This document shows, one piece after another, positions 58,410-64,000 of a stretch of DNA of 64,000 nucleotides. The stretch is from Natronoglomus mannanivorans (lineage in GTDB: Archaea > Halobacteriota > Halobacteria > Halobacteriales > Natrialbaceae), in assembly GCA_025517485.1 (NCBI GenBank), contig JAOPKB010000007.1, positions 1 to 64,000 of the forward strand, in the 5' to 3' direction. The notes beneath the pieces were generated by a model. That model saw nothing but the letters and a program-made list of their open reading frames with translations, was not told where the DNA came from and did not search any database. The stretch's first letter is position 1. Every line of letters starts with the position of its first letter. The position numbers and the translations under genes were made by a program.

Positions 58410-60131
58410 TCATCCCCGCCGCAGTGCCAGCGCCAGTGTGCCGACGAGCACCGCGAGGAGTGCTCCACCGATACCGAACCCGGGGAGTTCGTCCGTATCC
58501 GTGTCCGTGTCGTCGGTGTCGTCCGCGCTCGCGTCGGCATCGTCTTCACCGTCTGTGTCCGTCTCTTCGTCGCCGGCCTCGTCCGACTCTCCCTGTCCCT
58601 GCCAGCTCACGCCCGCCTCGAGGGTATCCTCACCGTCGGGTGCGGCTCCCTCCCGAATCTCTTCGAGTTCGTCGACGCTCGGTGCGCGGACGATCGTCAC
58701 CGTCGTGTCGTCGTGGTCGACGTAGTACGCGCCGGGGAACCCGTCCTCGTCGTCGATGACGACGGTATCCTGTCGGTCGTCGACCGGTTCGCCGCCGTTT
58801 ACCTCGAGCAACTGCAGGTAGCCGTCGACGAACTGCTCGGCCTCGCCGTCGTCGAGCCACTCCGTCTCCCAGACGTAGCCGCTCTCGTCGACGGTCGCTT
58901 CGTCGGTCGTGTACGTCACCAGTCTGTCACCGTTCCAGCCGTCGGTGTAGGGCTGGGAGTAGTGAATCTCGTCGATCCCACCGCCAAAGTCGAACGAGAG
59001 GAACTCCTCGGTGCTGACGACCGACTGACCGGTGTCGTCGAACGCACCGGCAGCCAGCATCGTCGCCATCGCACCCTCGCCGAACGAGGCGTAATCCGGT
59101 CCGTCCTCGATCTCGACGCGTTCCCAGCGGTCACTCGAGCGGTCCTCGATTTCGATCTCTGCAGGTTCGCGGTCTTCCTCGGGGTACATCACGTCGGATG
59201 CGCTCGCTGGCGGCTCGTCGAAGGCGGCGTCGACGGCGTCCCAGCCACCCTGTTCGTAGAGGTACTCGACGTACGCCGGACCGTCGTCGTATGGCTGGAA
59301 GATGGTGAAGTAAATACCCCAGTTGAGTTCCGGCGGCTGCTGGGGGGTACCCGATGGAAGCACGCAGTCCCACTCGCCCTCACAGCGCTGTGCGTACTCG
59401 CGTTCGACCGTGACGGCGTCGCCCTCGATGAGCCCCTCTTCGGCGGTCGCCTGATCACGGGTCGCCCGCTCGTAGCTCTCGAGGTCGAAGTACTGGTCCT
59501 GCAGGGCGTGAAGCAGTTCGTGGCCCAGGATCACCTCGTCGAGTTCGGGCGTCTCGGGGGAATCCGAGACGACGACGATCTCCTCGGTCTCCGGATCGTA
59601 GTAGCCGCCGACGGCGTCGCTGTACAGCGCGGCGAATTCGTCGACGGCGTCGGTTTCGCGGTCGACCATGAACAGGGCCTCGAAGCGGACGTTCTGGTGG
59701 AGCCGTTCGGCCTCGGTGACGTCCTCGAAGTCAGCGATGGTCTCCTCGCGGACCGCCTCGCGAGTCCGGACGTCGACGTCGACCTCGCGGTCGAACGTGC
59801 GCTCGCGGATGACCTCGACGCGAGCCATCGATCGGTAGACGACGGCGTCGAGTTCGTCGTCCTCGAGGACGGCGTCGTCGCGGTCGTCGACGGGCAGGTC
59901 GTCGTCGTACCAGTAGCCCTCGACGTAGCCGATCGTGTCCGTCGTCGTCGGATCGTCGGGGCGGTCGTCGTCCTCTTGTGCCGTGACCGACATCGGCACG
60001 GACTGGCCCGTCACGGTGTCTGTGTGGTCTGTCATCGGACTCGTCCCGACGGCGCCGGCCGCCGACAGCGGCATGGCAACCATCGAGACGACGAGTAGTA
60101 GTGCGAGAACTGACGCTCGTGTTCTCTTCAT
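58410..60131 (-). CDS. Hvo_1808-family surface protein with PGF-CTERM anchor
   Basis: 573 aa. A Sec-type signal (SVLALLLVVSMVAMPLSAAGA) and, unlike its paralogue, a C-terminal anchoring signal: a Thr/Asp-rich spacer, ELPGFG, a hydrophobic helix and RRG, the PGF-CTERM type processed by archaeosortase. The core has RSMARVEVIRERTFDRE, the metalloprotease-like LGHELLHALQDQYFDLESY (HExxH near 205) and EEGLIEGDAVTVEREYAQRC. It is anchored at the cell surface. Paralogue of the next gene; both share the same order of conserved blocks. Confidence 0.85.
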   Translation of the reverse strand: MKRTRASVLALLLVVSMVAMPLSAAGAVGTSPMTDHTDTVTGQSVPMSVTAQEDDDRPDDPTTTDTIGYVEGYWYDDDLPVDDRDDAVLEDDELDAVVYRSMARVEVIRERTFDREVDVDVRTREAVREETIADFEDVTEAERLHQNVRFEALFMVDRETDAVDEFAALYSDAVGGYYDPETEEIVVVSDSPETPELDEVILGHELLHALQDQYFDLESYERATRDQATAEEGLIEGDAVTVEREYAQRCEGEWDCVLPSGTPQQPPELNWGIYFTIFQPYDDGPAYVEYLYEQGGWDAVDAAFDEPPASASDVMYPEEDREPAEIEIEDRSSDRWERVEIEDGPDYASFGEGAMATMLAAGAFDDTGQSVVSTEEFLSFDFGGGIDEIHYSQPYTDGWNGDRLVTYTTDEATVDESGYVWETEWLDDGEAEQFVDGYLQLLEVNGGEPVDDRQDTVVIDDEDGFPGAYYVDHDDTTVTIVRAPSVDELEEIREGAAPDGEDTLEAGVSWQGQGESDEAGDEETDTDGEDDADASADDTDDTDTDTDELPGFGIGGALLAVLVGTLALALRRG

Positions 60132-60218
60132 TGCTAGCTACGTCGAACTATTGGTCCGGGCACATTAACAACTTCTGTCGTCGATGTATTTTTTCACCGG
60201 TAGTTCGTACCCTCGCGT

Positions 60219-60803
60219 ATGTCCACGTCACTCTCGCTGACACCGGATCGCACCGCCATCGTCGTCGTCGACATGCAAAACGGGTTCTGTCACCCCGACG
60301 GGAGCCTCTACGCGCCCGGTAGCGAGGCCGTCGTCGATCCGGTCGCGGATCTCGTAGAACGCGCCCGCGAGGCCGGCGTGCAGGTCGTCTACACTCGAGA
60401 CGTCCACCCACCCGAACAGTTCGACGACGCCCACTACTACGACGAGTTCGAGCAGTGGGGCGAGCACGTCCTCGAGGGATCGTGGGACGCCGAAATCGTC
60501 GAGGAACTCGACGTCCGCGAGGAGGATCTCGTCGTCGAGAAACACACCTACGACGCCTTCTACGAGACGCAACTCGAGGGCTGGCTGGAGGCGCGTGGGA
60601 TTCGGGATCTGGTCCTCTGTGGGACGCTCGCGAACGTCTGCGTGCTACACACCGGCGGCAGCGCCGGTCTGCGGGATTTCCGACCGCTTCTGGTCGAAGA
60701 CTGCATCGGAGCGATCGAGGACGATCACAAGGAGTACGCCTTAGAGCACGCCGAGTGGCTGTTCGGCGAGGTCACGGAGAGCGAGGATCTCGTGTTCGAG
60801 TGA
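60219..60803 (+). CDS. pncA: nicotinamidase / isochorismatase-like hydrolase
   Basis: 194 aa. Catalytic triad of the family: Asp 19 in VVVDMQNGF, Lys in VVEKHTYDAF and Cys in LCGTLANVCVLHT. The metal ligands of nicotinamidases look present (TRDVHPPEQF and WGEHVLEGSW). It probably hydrolyses nicotinamide to nicotinate, the substrate of the pncB product encoded nearby. Related isochorismatases cannot be fully excluded. Start at the ATG at 60219, with an AT-rich tract about 30 bases upstream. Divergent from the Hvo_1808-type gene. Confidence 0.8.
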   Translation: MSTSLSLTPDRTAIVVVDMQNGFCHPDGSLYAPGSEAVVDPVADLVERAREAGVQVVYTRDVHPPEQFDDAHYYDEFEQWGEHVLEGSWDAEIVEELDVREEDLVVEKHTYDAFYETQLEGWLEARGIRDLVLCGTLANVCVLHTGGSAGLRDFRPLLVEDCIGAIEDDHKEYALEHAEWLFGEVTESEDLVFE

Positions 60804-60821
60804 CGGTCGGATGGGATCGTC

Positions 60822-61448
60822 TCATCGATTCCAGAGGTCGCCCCACTCGAGGACCGACCCGCCGTGTTCGTCGGCGAACGCCTCGGCGTCTTCCGATTCG
60901 GAGAACGGGACGTGGTCCGGCCCCATCGAGCCGTGAACGTCGCTGTCGGCGACGAACCGAACCGCGGCGACGTCCGCGAAGGCGTCTGCCTCGGCGTGCG
61001 TCGAGACGTACGTCGTCCCGTCGCGTGTTTCGAGCTCGTAGTCGACCCTCGAGTAGTCGGTGACGAAGACGGCGCGCAGCTCCCACCCGCGAGCGTCGGC
61101 ATCCTCGAGGGAGACGAGGAGTTCGGTCACGCTGTCGAACCGGGCGGGTCCCTCCCGATCCGTCGGTTCACCGTCGGCGTAGATGGCCTGTCCGGCGGGG
61201 CCGTAGTGTTCCTCGATCACCATTCCACAGGCGTCACAGTCGAGGCCGCCGGTCAGCGCGACCGGGTCGGTGGGGATGGTGGTTGCGTCGTCGCTCTCGT
61301 CGCCGACACAGCCGGCGAGCCCGGCCGTCGACGCGACCGCGACGCCGAACAGGAAGCGCCGCCGTGAGCGGGAGTCGACACAGTCGGTCTCGAGTCGGTT
61401 CGCGGTACGGTCCGGTGTCGTGTGGTGAGTGGGTGAGGTGGGTGTCAT
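60822..61448 (-). CDS. nosL: NosL copper chaperone lipoprotein
   Basis: 208 aa from the ATG at 61448. A Tat signal (RSRRRFLFGVAVAST) and lipobox LAGC put it outside the cell. The NosL metal motif LDCDACGMVIEE follows, then the SVTELLVSLEDAD and FVADSDVHGSMGPDHVPFSES stretches typical of the family. NosL delivers copper to nitrous oxide reductase. Last gene of the nosD-nosF-nosY-nosL cluster. Confidence 0.9.
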   Translation of the reverse strand: MTPTSPTHHTTPDRTANRLETDCVDSRSRRRFLFGVAVASTAGLAGCVGDESDDATTIPTDPVALTGGLDCDACGMVIEEHYGPAGQAIYADGEPTDREGPARFDSVTELLVSLEDADARGWELRAVFVTDYSRVDYELETRDGTTYVSTHAEADAFADVAAVRFVADSDVHGSMGPDHVPFSESEDAEAFADEHGGSVLEWGDLWNR

Positions 61449-61499
61449 CGGAGTCAAACGGGGGAGAGGGAGGGGAAGACGGGTACAGCGCGATACGGG

Positions 61500-62444
61500 T
61501 CAGACGCGGCGGCGGCGGATCACGATCGCGGCGACGGCGATCGGAACGACGGCCCACGCGAGCAGTGCGGCGACCAGCGGGACAGTCGAGAGGCCGACAT
61601 CGGCCAGTGCCGATGCAAAACCGGCGTCGCCACCGGCGCCGAGCGAGCCGAGGACCAGCGCCCGGAAGACGCTCGCCGGGTTCGCGAGCAACATCGCCGA
61701 CAGCACCGCGTCGGGCAGCGAGAACGCGGCGATGACACCGAGGGCGAGCAGGTCGTGGACGAGCACGAACCACGCCCACGCGAGCAGGGAGAGACCGAGC
61801 GCGTGGGTCTTCTCGCGGGCAACCGTCGACAGCAAGACGGCGATCGCGAGGAACGCGAGCCCGAGCGCCGCCGTGGCGAGTACGAACCCGACGTAGGTCT
61901 CGAACCCGGCCAGTCCGAACTCCCACAGCAGGAAGCCGCCGGCGATTCCGAACCCGACGACGGTCGCGCTCGCGAGGACGATTCCGCGACCCAGGACCGT
62001 CCCGAGGACGATCCACGATCGAGAAACCGGCAGGGCGAACAACGCCCGGAGCCAGCCACTCTCCTCGCGGCCGACGATCGCGTCGTAACCGAACGCGAGC
62101 GCGACCAGCGGGGCGAGATACCCCGCCAGCACTGCGAGACTCGCGACCGTCCGGTCGAACCCGTCGGGACTCACGTTCGCACCGCTGAACGTCGTCAGTC
62201 CGAGCGCGAACGCGGCGAAGATTGCGGTGAGCGCGATCGCCCACCGCCCGCGAACCGCCAGCCGGTACTCCGTCTCGGCGAGGACGACCGTCTGTCGGAG
62301 GCCGTCTTTTGCGGCCGATACGAACGACGTGTTCGTGTTTGTGTTCGTCTCCGTCTCCGTTTCTGCCTCCGCGGTCGTCTCGGATCCCACCATCCCCACC
62401 TCGTAGCCGCCGTCCGGAATCGGGTCCTGGGTCTGTTTCGTCAT
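61500..62444 (-). CDS. nosY: NosY-type ABC permease
   Basis: 314 aa with six membrane helices after an N-terminal polar tail of about 65 residues. The stretch GYDAIVGREESGWLRALFALPVSRSWIVLGTVLGRGIVL is characteristic of NosY/ABC-2 type permeases. It works with the NosF ATPase in maturation of the copper centre of nitrous oxide reductase. The ATG overlaps the nosF stop by four bases (ATGA), so the two are translationally coupled. Confidence 0.87.
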   Translation of the reverse strand: MTKQTQDPIPDGGYEVGMVGSETTAEAETETETNTNTNTSFVSAAKDGLRQTVVLAETEYRLAVRGRWAIALTAIFAAFALGLTTFSGANVSPDGFDRTVASLAVLAGYLAPLVALAFGYDAIVGREESGWLRALFALPVSRSWIVLGTVLGRGIVLASATVVGFGIAGGFLLWEFGLAGFETYVGFVLATAALGLAFLAIAVLLSTVAREKTHALGLSLLAWAWFVLVHDLLALGVIAAFSLPDAVLSAMLLANPASVFRALVLGSLGAGGDAGFASALADVGLSTVPLVAALLAWAVVPIAVAAIVIRRRRV

Positions 62445-63427
62445 GATGTGACCTCTCGAGTCTCCGCGACGTCGGCCTCGAGTTCGTCCGCCGAGCCGGT
62501 TTCGCCCTCGTCTCCGGCTTCGAACGACCCCTCGATCGCCTCGTGAAACGCCGCCTCGAGACCCGCCTCACGGACCTCGAACCGTTCGATCAGGTCGTCC
62601 TCGAGCGAGGTGACGAACTCGAGTGCGTCGTCTCGCGGACAGCGGACGTCGATCGTCCGCTCGCCGTTCTCGACCGACCCCCACGAGGAGACGGCCTCGA
62701 GCAGGGTCTCGCGGTCGCGGTCACCCGTGGGACGAAGACTGACGGTAACCTCCTCGGAGGTCGCCGCACACAGTTCGTCGACCGGGCCGGCCGCACGTAG
62801 CCGTCCGTCGTCGAGGACGACGACCTCGTCGCAGAGCCGTTCGACCTCCCCCAGCACGTGCGAGGAGAGAACGACCGTGGCGTCGGTCTCGCGGTCGATT
62901 CGTTCGACGATCCGGTGGAACGTCGCTACCCCACGAGGATCGAGGCCCGCGGTCGGTTCGTCGAGGACGAGCACTGGCGGCTGCGAGAGCAGGGCTGCCG
63001 CCAGACCGAGCCGGCGACCCATTCCGTTGGAGTAGCCGGAGACAGCGCGGTCGGCGGCCGCCGACAGACCGACGAGCGCGAGACACTCGTCGACGCGGTC
63101 GGCGCGGTCCTCGAGTCCTCGAATTCGGGCGTTGACTTCGAGAACCTCCCGACCGGTCATCGCGTCCGGGAACCCCGTGTGTTCGGGTAGGAACCCGACT
63201 CGTTCGCGGACCCGGTGACCGGCCTCCTCGACGTCGAGGCCGCCGACTTCGATCCGTCCCGAGTCGGGGGTGTCGTGGCCGACCAGCAGCCCGAACAGGG
63301 TCGATTTTCCCGCGCCGTTCGTCCCGAGGACGCCGAACGTCGACCCCGTGGGCACCTCGAACGAGGGACCGTCGAGGGCGACGACGTCGCCGTAGCGTTT
63401 GTGTACGTCAGTGATCGTGATTTTCAT
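62441..63427 (-). CDS. nosF: NosF-type ABC ATPase
   Basis: 328 aa. Walker A GTNGAGKSTLF near residue 35, an ABC signature of the form VSGYSNGMGRRLGLA (a non-canonical LSGGQ, common in this subfamily) near 135, and Walker B VLVLDEPTAGLD. An acidic C-terminal extension (about 290-328) is haloarchaeal. The start overlaps the end of nosD by 20 bases, so nosD-nosF-nosY form one operon. Confidence 0.9.
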   Translation of the reverse strand: MKITITDVHKRYGDVVALDGPSFEVPTGSTFGVLGTNGAGKSTLFGLLVGHDTPDSGRIEVGGLDVEEAGHRVRERVGFLPEHTGFPDAMTGREVLEVNARIRGLEDRADRVDECLALVGLSAAADRAVSGYSNGMGRRLGLAAALLSQPPVLVLDEPTAGLDPRGVATFHRIVERIDRETDATVVLSSHVLGEVERLCDEVVVLDDGRLRAAGPVDELCAATSEEVTVSLRPTGDRDRETLLEAVSSWGSVENGERTIDVRCPRDDALEFVTSLEDDLIERFEVREAGLEAAFHEAIEGSFEAGDEGETGSADELEADVAETREVTS

Positions 63428-64000
63428 AGTAGGACCTCCAGTCCTCGTGAGGTGGGTTCGCGAGCGGGCGGTGGTCGACGGCGCCCGGCGACTCGACGAC
63501 CGGGAACGAACTCTCGGCCAGTCGGACGGTGTCGAACGCCGGGCTCTCGGCGAACACGCCGGCTCGCGGTTCCGCGTGAATCAGCGCTTCGAGGCTCCCG
63601 GCGGGCTGGTGGCGGATCTCGCTCGTCCCGTCGCCGTCGCGATCGACGGTGCGAGCGTCCGACCAGTAGTTGCCCCGCTCGGAGTCGTTCCAGGCGACCT
63701 GCGCGTTCGTCGTCGCGAGCGCCGCCTGTCCGTTCTCGATGAAACTGTTGCCGACGACGGTCTCGCCCTGCGTGCCGGCCGTGATGTGGATTCCGACGTC
63801 GTTCTCGAGGATCAGGTTGTCCGCGAGCCGGTTGTCCTGTGCGTTGTAGACGTAGAGCCCGTTGCCGTTCGCGACGAGGGTGTTGTCGCGGACCTCGCTG
63901 CGGTCGATATCCTTGACGAGGATGCCGTGACCGCTCGTCCCGTCGTTGCCGATCGCCGTGTTGTTCGCGATCGTCAGGTTCGCCGAGACCATCAGCGCGA
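63408..64000 (-). CDS. nosD: NosD, C-terminal part (cut by the window edge)
   Basis: The open frame reaches the right edge, so only the C-terminal about 197 residues are visible. They show the right-handed beta-helix repeats of the NosD/CASH family (ANNTAIGNDGTSGHGILVKD, DNTLVANGNGLYVYNAQ, DNLILENDVGIHITAG) and then a C-terminal region rich in Trp and Pro. NosD is a periplasmic-type protein needed for maturation of nitrous oxide reductase. Upstream sequence, and probably nosZ, lies beyond the window. Confidence 0.85.
   Translation of the reverse strand, partial: ALMVSANLTIANNTAIGNDGTSGHGILVKDIDRSEVRDNTLVANGNGLYVYNAQDNRLADNLILENDVGIHITAGTQGETVVGNSFIENGQAALATTNAQVAWNDSERGNYWSDARTVDRDGDGTSEIRHQPAGSLEALIHAEPRAGVFAESPAFDTVRLAESSFPVVESPGAVDHRPLANPPHEDWRSYYENHDH

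Overview
The window comes from a haloarchaeon. The evidence is high GC, strongly acidic proteins, twin-arginine (Tat) signal peptides on most exported proteins, a PGF-CTERM anchor, archaeal RNase P RNA, a doublet histone, an archaeal class I CCA-adding enzyme, and several families restricted to haloarchaea. Secreted pectate lyases and GH12-type glucanases point to a plant-polysaccharide degrader, probably of the Natrialbales; that placement is inferred from gene content only.

Layout. 0.1-3.3 kb: sugar-type ABC importer (ATPase and two permeases; no binding protein in the window). 3.7-7.9 kb: two membrane proteins, a SOUL protein and a PQQ-propeller Tat lipoprotein. 8.0-11.3 kb: a small accessory region built around tRNA-Phe and tRNA-Val, with arrays of tRNA-3'-end fragments that form palindromes, plus a winged-helix gene and a partner. 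11.3-15.3 kb: DUF192, an ABC exporter, DUF5789 and PAP2. 15.6-17.0 kb: a solitary TnpB (IS1341-type) element ending on the stop codon of a pectate lyase. 17.0-21.0 kb: two Tat-exported pectate lyases. 21.6-32.8 kb: mostly core metabolism (creatininase family, MptD, Azf glucose-6-phosphate dehydrogenase, M29 aminopeptidase, queuosine-precursor transporter, cold-shock protein, PadR, Hsp20-like, MobB). 32.9-35.9 kb: two GH12-type enzymes with Fn3 and dockerin-like modules. 36.4-43.5 kb: a lipoprotein, a tRNA, a three-gene oxidoreductase/methyltransferase operon, MoaB, two CobW GTPases and NikR. 43.6-48.4 kb: tRNA-Asn, CCA enzyme, histone deacetylase, histone, RPA. 48.5-53.0 kb: MFS transporter, lipoprotein, tRNA-Arg with palindromic fragments, RNase P RNA, AMMECR1. 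53.3-60.8 kb: histidine kinase, nicotinate phosphoribosyltransferase, two Hvo_1808-type surface proteins, nicotinamidase. 60.8-64.0 kb: nosL-nosY-nosF-nosD, the last cut by the window edge.

How the genes may work together. The pectate lyases and GH12 enzymes would release oligosaccharides outside the cell. An importer like the one at the left edge could take up sugars and Azf would feed glucose-6-phosphate oxidation. NikR sits divergently to the CobW genes, and a 13-base motif in that promoter recurs in front of the methyltransferase/oxidoreductase operon, suggesting one metal-responsive regulon. PncA and PncB form a nicotinamide salvage pair. The nos genes imply nitrous oxide reduction, with nosZ expected beyond the right edge.

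Most unusual: three tRNA genes (Phe, Val, Arg) are each followed by copies of their own 3' end, arranged with antisense partners so that they fold into hairpins with compensatory stem changes. Also notable are three secreted enzymes sharing one dockerin-like module that is almost identical at DNA level in two of them, and the possible NikR/CobW regulon.
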